Below are positions 11,902-24,000 of a stretch of 64,000 nt of DNA, in pieces; the stretch's first letter is position 1, and each line of letters opens with the position of its first letter. The notes under the pieces were generated by a model, which searched no databases, was not told the DNA's origin, and saw only the letters and a program-made list of their open reading frames with translations. Location of the stretch: assembly GCA_037367405.1 (NCBI GenBank), contig JAZKJV010007260.1, forward strand, positions 248,001 through 312,000, in the 5' to 3' direction. The DNA comes from Ottelia alismoides (taxonomy: Eukaryota > Streptophyta > Magnoliopsida > Alismatales > Hydrocharitaceae). Made by a program: the position numbers and the translations under genes.

Positions 11902-14900
11902 TGAAAAGCGAGAATGCGAGAGCCGCTAAATAGCGGTCTGACAAGTCAGACTCACTGTCGCTGATGCGACTGCTCAAACTACCTCGGTCTTCAACAATTA
12001 ACCCACACAATCAATCAGAGAATGAATAGCAAGGATTAAAATTTATTATACCCTACTAAAGATGTACAATGGCAAGCAAGTAGGGGTCGAACTCAAGAAG
12101 CAAAGGTGTAAAGCACGGATAAAAATCCAAACCTAGGTCTAACAAGCTACTTAGCCAATCTAAAATTTTTGTGGGTTTTTGATTTTTATATTTTTTTACT
12201 TAATTTTTAATTTTGTATTTTGATTTTTTAATTTACTGATTTTTATATTCTCTTTTGATATTTTATATTTTTTTTCAATATTGGAAAATAAGGACAATGT
12301 AATAAAAGAGACAAAGAGGTATTTATAAAAATAGAGAAAAATATTCAAAAATTAGGAAATAAAGTCTTTTTGGTCTTTTTATACTTTTTTACTGTTTTTG
12401 TGATTTTTGGGTAATTTTTAGGATGTTTTTGGTATTTTTAATTGCTGAAATAAGTCAAAACAGTGGAAATAGGGCTGGCTGTGACTAAAATGCAAGTTAA
12501 AATTAACAAACAGCAACCAAAATTTTTCACACTATTTTTCCAATAAAAAGGACAAAATAAAGAACAAACAGGAACTGAGTTTGCTATTTTTGGATTTGTC
12601 TACTATTTTATATATTTTTTTGAAGTTTTTGAGTGTTTTTAAATTTTTAGTGTTTTTCTTTTGAGATTTTTAATGATTTTTGGTCTGAAATTAAAACACA
12701 CTGAAAGGAACAAAATATATTTCTTTGGAATTTTTCTGGAGTGTTTTTGTATTTTTTTATGGATTTTCTAGGCTAGACAGTGCACAAAATAGATGTTTTT
12801 GATTTTTAATAAATATAAAAGTAAAATAAAATCAAAAACTAAATTGATGGCGTGGAAGCATGGGTGCACAGGATCTTAAGTCTAAAACTTGAGAATTTTT
12901 GGGATTAAGATGAGTCTTCAAATAATTAGATTAAATAAGTACCAAATAGGGGCCTGGCAGGGGCGTTTTTGTAATTAGCAGGAATCCAGGGGCCCTACTG
13001 CAATTTCCACCAAAAAAAATCACGCGCAGCTCACGTTACACACCATTCACAGGGGCATAAATGCAATTAAAGAAAAACGGCTGGGCATACATGCAATATT
13101 TCCAAAAAACATATTATATATCCTACGCACAGGGACGAAATTGCAAATACATAAAAGTCCTGGGCCTAACTTGCAAAATACCCACAAGTCACACGCCAAC
13201 GTCACATGAGGTGACGTGGACTGAATTGCAAATAGTGATAATGTGAGGGCCTGCGTGCAAATATTACAATACTTTTTAAACTACAAATAAAAGTTACTAG
13301 ACTAGAAAGTAAATACAAAAAGGCGTGGGTTAAAAGTGCAAAATACCCACGGGGCTTGATCTAGCGGTCGATGGCGAGTCACTTGTCCACGTGGCGCCCA
13401 TCCGACGGTGCATACCCCTTCGTCGCGGACGGCTGGGATTAGATCTTCAGGGCTTGATCGGACGGTGGGAAGGCGCAGGAGATCGGACGGCTGATGACGC
13501 ATCTGGAGCGGGCCTCTGATCCAACGGCAGGGGAAGGTTCACGAAGAACACCTCCCCGGCGAACTTCGGCTGGCGAATACGGCCGACACACGGCCTCTCC
13601 GACCCCAGGATCAAGGGCAAAACGATCCTGGGGCACGTCCACGTCTGTAGGAGGTCTCAGGCGAGCCTGAGATGGCTTGAAGCGGCCGGACGGTGGAGGT
13701 GGCCTGGGGAGCTGCTCCTGAAGTCTTCGAGGGTCGATGGAGCCTTCTCCTTGGCTCAGACCTGCGTGGTTAGTTGCGCAAAATCCAGGCGAAGCCGCAG
13801 GTGGGTTCCGATGGTTCCGATGAGGCGAAAGAGGGTGCGGGCGAAGAACTCCGGCGAGCGACGGAGAGGGGAGCTCGGTCGGCTCGATCTGAGCGAGATC
13901 GAGGGGGAATGAAGGGTGATGCGGAGTGACGGAGCGACGAGGAAGAAGATGGAGGTGGTCGTCGCGGCGGTCGATAACATGAGTAGTCGGAAAATGGAGG
14001 CGGAGCTCAGCTCCGCCGTGGACTTTGAGCGAGGATTCACGGCGATTGGGTGATCGAGGCTAAAAACTGCTATAGGTCTACACTAATCTACGCTACAACT
14101 ACAAGAAAACGAAGAGAAAGGAGGAGGGGACTCACCAGAGACGTCGGGCGATGAAGCTCGGCGGAACTCCGGCGAGGGTCGGATCGACTTCGATTCGACG
14201 CCAGATGACGCAAACCCCGGCTCAAATCGACTCCTGCTGTCACCAGGAGCACAATGGGCTAGGGATTTTCGGGTGGATTTGGCGGAAGAAGGATCAAAAT
14301 CAAATTGAAGTCGGGGGGTCCTATTTGAAGAGTTGACGGCGAGGCGAGGAAGGCGAGGCCTCAGAGCCTTGGTCAGTGATCCACAGCCCAAGGAATCACT
14401 TGGGCGTGAATCACCATTGACCGAGGAAAAGATTCCAAGAAGGAACCATCACCAAATGGTGATCGAGGTTCCCTCGAAAAAGGAGTGAACACAGGGTCAA
14501 ACCCGACTCTGACAAGGGACAGACCTCGGTCAGGGAGTTGACCGAGGTCAACCAATGGAGCGTTCTGGTTGGTCCACGTGGACCAACCAGAAAATTCCTT
14601 GGCTAAAAACCCTTATAAAATGAATTAAAAATAGCAGACGAATTAATTAAATTTTGAGCATAAAATAAAAAATGTTTGTAATTTTATGAAGTATTTTATG
14701 GTGATTTTTGTTTATTTTTATGAGCTATATTTTTACAAGTTTGTACTTATACCCTTATAGGTATCTATAGCTATGTATTTAAGTATTCTATTTTTATTTA
14801 GGTATTTTTAATTTATTTTATTTTGGTTTTTATTTTCTAAAATTATAAAATACTTTTATATACACAAATATATTTTTATTTTAATTTTCTGATATATTTT

Positions 14901-15753
14901 ATACACATAATAAAATGAAAGTGTTATTTGTATAGGTATAGCTACATGTAGTATACCTATGTATTATAATATATACAAGTATTTTTATTTGTATTTTATT
15001 TATGTTTTTATTCTGATTTTAATGCACATAATTATTATAAGTATTATTTACAACATTATAAAAATATAAAAATATAAAAATAATGAATAAATAATAAATT
15101 GAATATTTTAATCTGTACAATATACAATGAGGATCCAAAAGTCAACTTTCAAACCGTAGCTCCGCCAAATGCGAAACTACCACCATTGGATAGATTATTT
15201 TATTCTATATACAATTAAAGGTGAGTTTGCTACATTTGGAGTTTTTATTTGTGAGATACGGGTCTGGGAAGTTGGCATTCTGGATTTTTATTCAGACCAT
15301 AACTTTTTATCTGTACATTATTTTTCTATGAAATCAATTTTGTATTTTTCTTTATTTAATTATCTACAACTTTCACGTACAAAGTTTCTTTATTTGATGT
15401 ATAAAAAGTGGAACCAAAAATAGGTCCCAAAATGAATAAAGAATGAATGGAATGTATAGGTATTTTCTCTGTATTTCTGACCTTATCTCCCCCTACTTTA
15501 TTCCTTGTCGACCTATTCATCAAGATGCCTAGGTCTCGGGGGTTTTTGGGTCATAAAATATTTGCAATATTTTATTCTTTTTTTCTTTTCTTTATTTATT
15601 CTATAATTTTGGCCTTAATTACAGTGTTTTAAACACTATCTGAATGCACATGCATGAATGCTAAGATGATGATTTTAATGTTATTTACAGGCATTTGCTA
15701 GGGTTTTTGGTGCCAAAATGATAGAATAAAGATGATGAAATGTGGATTCATCA
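11902..15753 (-). repeat. 5' LTR of element B (3852 bp)
   Basis: Starts TGAAAAGCG beside the PBS and ends GGATTCATCA. It shares LTR A and C architecture: AT-rich U5 (11902-13330), GC-rich block (13330-14580) with GATC-n-ACGG repeats and CACGTGG, and AT-rich U3 (14580-15753). The spot that aligns with the TATA of LTR C is a degenerate CAAATAGGA near 14310. The last ~1.2 kb is repeated just outside at 15754-16972. Alternatively the LTR is 5.07 kb with an internal tandem duplication ending at 16972. Confidence 0.7.
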
Positions 15754-16972
15754 ACATGTCTAGAGGAGGAGGTCAGACAATTGACCGAGGTCAATTGTCA
15801 GACCAACTTGGTTGGTCCACGTGGACCAACCAGGAAAAATCCTCTAAAAATTATTTCAAAAATCATTTAAAAATAGAAAATGGATTAATTACATTTTGGT
15901 TAAAAAATAAAAAATGTTTGTTGATTTATGAAATATTTTATTATGATTTTTAATTATTTTTATGAAATATATTTTTACTAGTCTACTTTTGTATCCCTTA
16001 TAGGTATATTACCTATATATTTTAGTCTTTAATTTTTATTTTGTGTATTTTAATTTTATTATTTTTATTTCTTATTTTATATAATTATAAAATACTTTTA
16101 TACACATAAATATATTTTTCTTTTATTTTATTGATGTGTTTTGTTTGTTAAATAAAATCTCAATAGGTATTGTATAGGTATGTACATAGGTATAATACTT
16201 GTGTATTTTATTTATATTTATTTTTATTTTGAGTTTTATATGGGTTTTTATTACTGTTTTAATGTACATAATATTATAAATAATATTCACAAAATTATAA
16301 AAATATAAAAATACAAAAATAATGATTAAAGAATAAATTGAATATTTTAAGATGTACAAGTATACAAAGTGGGTCCAAAACTCAACTTTCAAACCGTAGC
16401 TCCGTCAAATGCGAAACCACCACCATTAAATAGATTATTTTATTCTATATACAATTAAAGGTGAGTTTGCTGCATTTGGAGTCTTTCAGTTGTGAGATAC
16501 GGGTCTGGGAAGTTGGGATTTGGATTTTTATTCAGACCATAACTTTTTATCTGTACATTATTTTTCAGTGAAATCAATTTTGTATTTTTCTATATAAAAT
16601 ACCTACAACTTTCATGTACAAAGTTTCTTTATTTGATGCACAAAAAGTGGAACCAAAAATAGGTCCTAAAATGAATAAAGAATAAATTAATAAATATAGG
16701 TATTTGGCCCTTATCTCCCCCTACTTTATTCCTTGTCGACCTATTCATCAAGATGCCTAGGTCTCAGGGGTTCGGGTCATAAAATATTTACAATATTTTA
16801 TTCTTTTCTTTTCTTTATTCTATAATTTTGGCATTAAAAACAATATTTTATATTGTTTTTACACACATATGCATCAATGCTAAATTACTCTATTTAATGC
16901 TATTTTCAGGCATTTGCTAGGGTTTTTGAGGCCAAAATGATATAATAAAGATGATGAAATGTGGATTCATCA
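15754..16972 (-). repeat. Second, diverged LTR end of the element B type
   Basis: This stretch aligns with about 14520-15753. Both have GTTGGTCCACGTGGACCAAC, CAACTTTCAAACCGTAGCTC, the GGTGAGTTTGCTGCATTTGG region and GTGGATTCATCA at the end. Similarity is roughly 80-85% in the AT-rich part and higher near the end. It is either the U3 end of an older LTR into which B inserted (then ACATG, 15754-15758, would be the target duplication) or an internal duplication of LTR B. Confidence 0.65.
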
Positions 16973-17710
16973 CTTGCAAACCTATTGTATAGTTGAAACT
17001 GGATCAATTACATGATTAAATGTACTCCATCTATCTAAGAACAAATAAGCATTACTTCAATTCCTTTCATTTTTAAATTGATATACAATTTTGATATATA
17101 TATATATATTATAAATTTTATATATTTTTAGTATAGGTATAATCTTACAGATAAATTCCATTTCAAGTCCATTTTAATTGAGAGGCATGTCACTCAACTA
17201 GTGGGCTATAATTAAGTTAGTTTTGTATTGAATATTCAATAGAGTAAGAATGTTATTTGACTGCCATTTGTTAGTGATATATTATAGAGATTTGAAGGGT
17301 GTTCTTGGAAGTGGTTGGGATTTAGCCTAGCTTAACACTCTAAATTAATTATGAACTTCATCAATATCAGACTACAAAAATCACATTTTTTATTTATCTA
17401 ACATGTCTTTGTATTCTTTATTCGGCAAGTTGTATTATTTCTATTTTAACATTTGTTGGAAATTAATTGTAAAAACACACTAATACATCATTTATAAAAA
17501 AACTTAAATTTCAAATTCAATATATTCTTTTAGTTTGATTTTGTGGTCATCAAGCTTTTGTAATAGTTTAATGGAATCATTGAGCATTCACTTGATTATG
17601 TGATTTTTTCACATCTATTGAAATTATGAAGTTTTATGATATTATTCAAATATAGAAGGATGAAATGCCATAAAATACATAATGAGAGAGTAGACTATTG
17701 AGCGAGAAAA
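16973..17710. other. AT-rich flank without a recognised gene
   Basis: No open frame of note and no recognised repeat boundary. A TACTCCATCTATCTAAGAAC stretch near 17023 resembles the start of common plant MITEs, but I found no matching inverted end. Confidence 0.5.
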
Positions 17711-17875
17711 TGTAAGTGTAAAAATTTGATCTAATCCGATCGAATCCATAATCCGATGGATTGGATTGGATTGGATTGAAGTATTTGATGGATTAGATTG
17801 GATTTGAAAAATAAAAATATGTTAAGATTGGATCGGGCATGGATTAAGCTAAAATTTGATCCATGTGCACCCCTA
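17711..17875. repeat. Short MITE-like element with GATTGG repeats
   Basis: The left end reads GTGTAAAAATTTGATC. The right end, reversed, reads GGGGTGCACATGGATCAAATTTT, so the ends form an imperfect inverted pair. The core is built from repeated GGATTGGATTGG and GATCCGAT words. This pattern is common in small plant hAT-like MITEs. The outermost bases and the target duplication are not clear. Confidence 0.35.
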
Positions 17876-20420
17876 CTACGCCGTGTTGCCTGATACACCG
17901 TGTTTTGACCCGATTTCTCGACTTTTTACAAGCCATTTCTTTCACTAAATGCCTTGGATTCCTTCTGCATAGTTGTACCTCGATCAATGACCATACACGT
18001 CATTTCAATTTCTTGAGCCGAGCATCACTGATTCCCTCTATCTTCCTCGGTCTTTTCATTGTCTTGTCCACCTTGAACAAAAGCCTCACTCGATCTTCCT
18101 CTCTCTTCAGTTCCCTTTTAGCCCGTTCTTCCCTCTTCTCCGGATCCCTAGGTTTAGCGTGCGGTGAAGTGTGCTTAGTCAAGTGTTCCTGAAGCGAGGC
18201 AGACGGTTTTGTGGTGGTTCACAGCCACCTCCGGCGAAGGCTCGCCGCCGTCGAGGTCTGTTTCTCGGTTCTACTGGTGAGGTACCCACTTTTTATTGCA
18301 GTTCTAGCTCAACTATATCCCTAGGTTCATTTCTCGCCTTTTCTTTTTGCATTTCATGCTCGTTTTCACCCTATATAATTCGCCCATAATTCGTCTGAGC
18401 TGAGCTCCGACGAACTGTCTACTGTGTGCCATAACTGTTTCTCGACCCATCACCACCTCCACCTTCTTTCCCTGACGTTTCTTTGTGCCCATGCACCTCC
18501 AGCTCCCCTCGATTCCATCAGGATCAAGATCCCTGCTCTCCCTCTATCGCCATCTGCCGGAGAGCTCCGCCACACTCCACTTGTCGCTCACCTTCGCTAA
18601 TAAGAGCCTCAGCACCTGATGGTCTTATTGCATGTGTTGGCGAGCCCCATGGCCTTGGAAGGGGTCGATTTTGCTACCCACTAGAGGAACTTGGAGCTTC
18701 CATCTTCATCGAGCTTGGCCTTCATCATCTGAGCTCCAGATTGCATGTCGAAGCCGTCGTCTAAAGCGTAGGAGCGTACACTCCATTTTGCACCTTCTTC
18801 GAGCATTCCAGAAGGCTTGAAGAGCTCAGGCGAGCGGATTGAAACTCGATTCCTTCGAGTTCTTGCTCTGTTTGTTAAGATCCTCTCCCTGTCGTTCGAT
18901 CCTTCAACCGCTCCAGATAACATAGTAACTATCTGATCAGTCCCGCTCAGCACCGTCAGATCCGTAGGGGGCATCTAATCCAGGTCGTGCAGTCAAAGCG
19001 TCATCATGCTCCCTTGTAGCGCCACGTGTCCAACTAAAGGTGCCTGCATCGTTGGATCCGCACCTCGTGGGGTATTTTGCAAACTTAACCCCACAGATTT
19101 TGAATTTACATATTTGGATTTAATCTTTCACCTATTATGTCATAAATTTTGTAATATTTACATGAAAACCATCGTACTAGTTTTATTTGCATTTTAGTCA
19201 TGTGCCAACTCAATCGACAAACCTTGGAGCATTTGCAACCAATCCCTCGTGGGTTTGGTTATTTACTATTTGGTCGGAATTTTTGAATATGATGTAGTAA
19301 TATTTTAGGGAAATTGCATGTTGTCTATTAAGTTTATTTTAATTACAAACCCATTCTAGTAATGTAGTTTCTCTTTGTTGTCTCTATTTATTTTAAATAT
19401 CATTTTTTCTCTAAAAAATCTCAAAAAATAGGATAGGTGTGCTAATGTGCCGATTTATGCTATATTTTTACATTTCATTTTTAAGAAACACTAAATATTT
19501 TATAAAAATAAGAAACACCCCTCGTTGTCCATGTTTACAATATAAAACCCATAAAAATATAAAAACATTTTGAAAAATTCCCAAAAAAATATTTTTTGTT
19601 TATTTATGTGTTTTTAACTTCCATATCAAAATTCCTTAAAAATTATAAAAGAAAACTCAAAAAATAAAAAAAAAACTAAAAACCCTTATAAAAATATATA
19701 AAATTCCAAAAAAATAAAAAAAACTATTTTCCATTTATGAATTTTTTATATTAGTATTAATATATTAAAATTAATTTGGAGAATTTTTATTCTATTTTCT
19801 ATTTTTTTCTCCATTTTAATTTCAGGTATTTAATTAAACCCTATTTTAGGGTATTCTTTTACTTTCAAAATATATAAAAATTAGAAGAAGTTCTTTAAAA
19901 ATATAAAAATGGTAAAAAAAATATTTATAACCCAAAAAAATTTTATTTTATTCATTTTGATTATTTTTATTGATATGTATATACTCTAGACTATATTGTA
20001 TGTATATCCTATATATATCTTTATATGTAAATTAAAAGGAAAACAAATATAAAAAAAATAAAAAATAAAAGAACTATAAAAGGAGAAAATTAAAAATCAA
20101 AATACAAAAATATAAAAGAAAAAAATAAAACATATATAAAAACCCACAAAAAGAACATATAGATAAATACCTTATAATCACTTTTTGCATTCATTTGCCC
20201 AATTTATCTTGCTTGCTTCATGTGTTCAACACTCCACACATGAACACTATATACATCTTTGTTGAAGAGTAAAATAAAATAAATTTTAACTCCACATTTT
20301 TATTTCATTCTTTGATTATTTGTTGTGGGTTAATTGTTATTTTAATTCGAATTTCGTGTGATCACCTCGACGACTTTGTTCCGGCCTTGTGTGGAACATA
20401 CGATCGCTCGATTTTCCAGG
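17876..20420 (+). repeat. Decayed Athila-like LTR in plus orientation
   Basis: This shows the LTR layout of A-C but reversed. A GC-rich block (about 18030-19080) contains CTCCGGCGAAGG, CACGTG and GATCCG words and ends in a TTTTGCAAACTTAACCCC phrase. A long AT-rich stretch follows (19090-20290). The end region has GTTGAAGAGTAAAATAAA, TTGTGGGTTAATTGTT and GCCTTGTGTGG, which parallel the U5 end of LTR C (GTTGTAGAGTAATAAAA, TTGTGGGTTAATTGTT, GCCTTGTGG). No PBS follows at about 20420, so it is truncated or a solo LTR. The left boundary is uncertain. The open frames are not convincing genes. Confidence 0.5.
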
Positions 20421-20614
20421 TTAAACAATCCTCCACCAACAGATGGAGAAGCTTAATGAAAATATGCACTTGGGAGAATATTCTAGAAAAGCGAGAGATG
20501 GAGAAAATATATAGATATTTCACCACCTCCCAGTAAAATATCTTAGATATTTCTACTTAAAGTAGGAGCATGAAAGAGGATTCTAGATCCCTATTCCAAA
20601 ATATCTTTACCCTC

Positions 20615-22585
20615 GATTTTATTTTACATTTTTTTATGTCACCGTACTTTGATTTTCTTCCTCGGTTTCATGTTATGGTTTAGCATCTGAAACTCATGTT
20701 TTCAACAACCAGAATTGTTTTTGAGTTTTTTTATGCTTTTTGTTGTAACTATGACTCTGCATCCAAGCTCTGTATGATCTTTAAACCAAGCTATGAAGTC
20801 TATGGAATCATGTTATTTGAAATTTAAATATTTCTCTCAAGAAGTTCATGATCATCATTTGCGCTTGGTTACATCATGGTCTCTATATTTTTCATCCCAT
20901 ATTTAATCAAACCTATATATGTTGGATAATAGAATTTTGGAGTATAACTTTCTATCTGTGCTCCATAGCCATCCATTACACGTTGAACGTCCTATAATAA
21001 TCTGTAGATTTACATAGGTTGACGTGTGGCTAAGACATTGATTAAAATTATAGCGGACGCCATCTTTGTTTGGTTCAGTTGCAACTAACATGCATAAAAT
21101 CATCAAGTTTTTTTCCTTTTTTTCCGTAAAAAATCAATGTACATGTACGTTCACTATAAACATTATGGATTATAACCTTCGATTTAGAAGAAAGACATCA
21201 TGTGTTGATTATGTTCTAGAGGTGTCTTGTGTATGTCGAGGTCATCAAAGAGATAGATGCGTGAGGAACTATCTGGTAATTCAAGCTCCTCCATTGCGAA
21301 GGTTCAAGTCATCACTTGCTTTTTTGAATTCACATCGTCTATCAATATCCAATGCTATATAGCTATCATTTAAATTTAATGGCTTCTTTAAATATTCTCA
21401 AAATTATATAAATTATCATGTTAATATGAAACCTACGACTCGTTATATACGAGAGATCTTGGAATATAATGGCAACCAATATTATATTTGTTTGTATATT
21501 TCTATCTCAGGATATGATAGCAAGTATTTCAAGTATTTGTTGTTGCAGGTGAACATTGATGTACTATAAAATTTACAAATAAAATATAATTGTTTATATT
21601 TTAATCTCAGAGACAAATACTCCTCACAATCTTACATTGCAGTAAACAGAGTATACTAACGAGTGGTGATTATCAGTGTCGTCCCTGACATTTCGTGGGC
21701 CCTAGGCAAAAGAAAAGAATGTGTCCTTAACAATTTTTCAGGGAACATGTGCTCGGAATCCCATTAAATTTTGGGCTTTTACATTGAGTTCTTCACCTTC
21801 GATTCCATATGGGCCTATTTTTCGGTGAGTTGTTTCATCGAAAATTTGATTTTATAAAGGCCTATTTTCGGTGAGTTATTTCATCAAAAATTCAATTCTA
21901 TAAGAGTATAATATGACATATACTATTTTTTCCTAAATTAAAGATTGAAGAACATGTAAAAATAGGCCCCTAAAATTGATGGGTCCTGGGCAATTGCACT
22001 CACAAACTACCCTCAGGGACGGCCCTGGTGATCATGCATTCGTTGTCATATCTTTTAAACATGATTATATGATGATGTTTTTTATGATGTATAGGTAGGT
22101 TGTGTGGTTATATGTACCGTAAAAAATATTCAAGACAAAAAAATCATGAAGGTGTACTTATATATTAATATTAGTAGGAAGTGGATAAAGTTGAGGTTGG
22201 ATGAGGACTTGGTTGCGAGGATGAGGAGGATGCAGTACATATGACATGCAGATGGATTGGAGAATATGGGATGCATCTAAATTTATTTTTAAATTATGGT
22301 TAATGTTAAAAATATAAATTGTATGTACTTGCTTCATACGGATAGGTTGGGTGCTATAACAAGTTGTGGTGCTCCTTTGATATGCATTATTTGTACCATT
22401 TTCTAATATAGACATGAAAAAAATCTCTCAAGGAAGGAATTACTTCTTTACTTCTAATAATCTATTTTTTCGTATATTGTTGTGCAAAAGCATGTGTTAC
22501 TTTTGAATGTGGCCATAATCATACTGTGATGATTCAATACACTACAAAATCTGTCAGTTGTAAAGAATAATTCGATAATTATTGC
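20615..22585 (+). repeat. Segmental duplication, copy 1
   Basis: Aligns in direct orientation with 34216-39925. Shared landmarks include CGGTTTCATGTTATGGTTTAG, CCATTACACGTTGAACGTCC, GTAGGTTGTGTGGTTATATG and CACTACAAAATCTGTCA at the right end. The two copies differ mainly by insertions and deletions: this one carries the hAT MITE at 21674-22027, while copy 2 carries two CACTA elements and extra sequence. Both copies are followed by a Werner-like exonuclease locus, so the duplicated block was larger. No coding sequence is recognised inside it. Confidence 0.75.
21674..22027. mobile_element. hAT-type MITE (354 bp) with empty site in copy 2
   Basis: Inverted ends CAGTGTCGTCCCTGA and, reversed, CAGGGCCGTCCCTGA match at 13 of 15 positions. 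They are flanked by 8-bp target duplications GTGATTAT (21666-21673) and GTGATCAT (22028-22035). The duplicated locus near 35453-35470 has the site unoccupied, with a single GTGATTAT followed directly by the same right flank. An 8-bp duplication with CAGGG ends is diagnostic of the hAT superfamily. There is no transposase, so it is non-autonomous. Confidence 0.88.
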
Positions 22586-22659
22586 TAGATTAATAATGAT
22601 TTGCATTGCGAAATACACGAATGGAAGATATGTATGTAAACCTACTCCGATCCACGTAA

Positions 22660-23202
22660 TCACTCCATTACCTTTAGCATCCATCATCGATTTTCACCGA
22701 CCCATCATCGCACAGTCATTCCTTTTCCAAGAGCCCCTCTGCCTCGCTCCGTCCTCCTCCCTAGAGAGGAAGAGGATCCATAGAGCAAGGTAGAGCTCCG
22801 GTCTCCAGTCTCCGATGAGTGTCCACTGCCTCATCGACTCGGCCCTTGTCTCCAACACACCTCCCTAAACTTCGCCAGCACATGGACATTCCACGAGCCT
22901 CGACCGAGTAGAGGAACCCCAGAAGAGCTTTGGAGCTCCCCATTTGTGCACGGAGGATGAAGGAGAACAATTAGCTGTAGGATATGGCCCCTTGCCTGAT
23001 CTAATGGCCTACATGAGCCGCCACTTTAGCCCCCTGATCATCTACAAGAGTCTCATGGCCACCCATCTCCTTCATCTATGTCGTTAGATAATTCTGATTT
23101 AACAGCCCTGGGTTCCATCAGCTTCCGTACCAATACGCTCGGATAACTCGCCTTTCCACCTCAACCACGTGGACCGAGCCTAAATCCAGCCTAAACCTTC
23201 CT
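22660..23202 (+). repeat. GC-rich LTR-like remnant, left part
   Basis: Moderately GC-rich sequence with CACGTGG. It is interrupted by the foldback element at 23212-23593 and resumes as 23603-24000. The composition resembles the GC-rich block of the Athila-type LTRs in plus orientation. I cannot define ends or a PBS, and open frames are short. Confidence 0.3.
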
Positions 23203-23211
23203 CCGAGCTTA

Positions 23212-23593
23212 AAGTTTTTTCCCACATTAGGCACAGCTCTGCCCGTAATGCCTGCTCATGGCATATCAGTATGTTTATTCCCAGTCAGGGCATTATTCAG
23301 CAAACGGTTCGCCGATCGGCGAACCGTTAGCCGATCAACTCCAATTCTCCCATCTGAGTGTGTCTAATGCATTAATCTGAGCGTGTTTAATGCTAATGCA
23401 GAGGGGCTGATCGACGACCGTTCGTCGATCAACGTCCCGAGTGTGTTTAATGCTAGGGCAGAGAGGTTGATTGGCAAATGTTTCGCCGATCGGCAAATCG
23501 TTTGTTGAATAATGCCCTGACTGGGAATAAGTATCCTGCCATGTCCTGAGTGGGCATTACGGGCAGAGTTGTGCCTAATGTGGGAAAAAACTC
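23212..23593. mobile_element. Mutator-type foldback MITE (382 bp)
   Basis: It is flanked by a perfect 9-bp target duplication CCGAGCTTA (23203-23211 and 23594-23602), typical of Mutator-like elements. The ends are near-identical inverted repeats starting (A/G)AGTTTTTTCCCACATTAGG and extending about 40 bases. A second inverted pair lies inside (CCCAGTCAGGGCATTATTCA at about 23280 and its reverse near 23505). Within it are short palindromes built on GCCGATCGGC near 23314 and related words, plus repeats of GAGTGTGTTTAATGCT. There is no transposase. Most of its length can fold into one long hairpin. Confidence 0.85.
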
Positions 23594-23602
23594 CCGAGCT
23601 TA

Positions 23603-24000
23603 CCCTCTCCAAGCAGGAGGCATGTGGGTGGAAAATTCGCTGCGCCTGGGCTCTATGTTTGGGAAATTACATTCCAGACCTTTCACGAGCAAGGCATGTG
23701 GACCACCTGGGGATACTTGTAACCAGCCCCCTCCGTGTTCCCCTATTTGCATTTAGGGAGCGTGTAGGAAATTTTTATAAAGAGAACCATCTAAGTTATC
23801 TTATTTTCACGTTAGCCCTTCTCCGTGCATTTTTCTTAGTTATTAATATTTTTGTTTGCATTTTTATTGTATTTATGCTCCTGAATGTTTTGTTGAATTA
23901 AATACGCTCTCTAATATATACTCTATGTTCTGTTCTGGTGTGATTCATAAAAAATTAATTATTAAACAAAGAAGTTCCATGATTTCCATGCTTGTTTGAT
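23603..24000 (+). repeat. LTR-like remnant, right part
   Basis: Continuation of 22660-23202 after the foldback element. It contains CCCCTATTTGCATTTAGGG and TTTGCATTTTTATTG, which echo the TTGCA...CCCTG phrases of the Athila LTRs read in plus orientation. No end sequence is recognised. Confidence 0.3.

Larger units (their letters stand above)
5366..15753 (-). mobile_element. Athila-type Ty3/gypsy element B, interrupted by element A
   Basis: In the element's direction: 5' LTR (15753-11902), PBS (11899-11882), leader, then gag-pol that stops inside reverse transcriptase where LTR A begins. The rest of RT, RNase H, integrase and the 3' LTR are not in the window; under the nested-insertion model they lie left of element A. 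The protein is closely related to that of element C throughout Gag, protease and RT. Three frameshifts show that B is no longer autonomous. Confidence 0.8.

Noticed and set aside
15225..15250. GGTGAGT as a splice donor in LTR B
   Set aside because: It lies on the strand opposite to the element's transcription; its conservation in LTR U3 has some other cause.
22158..22415. 85-codon minus-strand frame
   Set aside because: It lies in the segmental duplication, is not kept open in copy 2 and matches no family I recognise.
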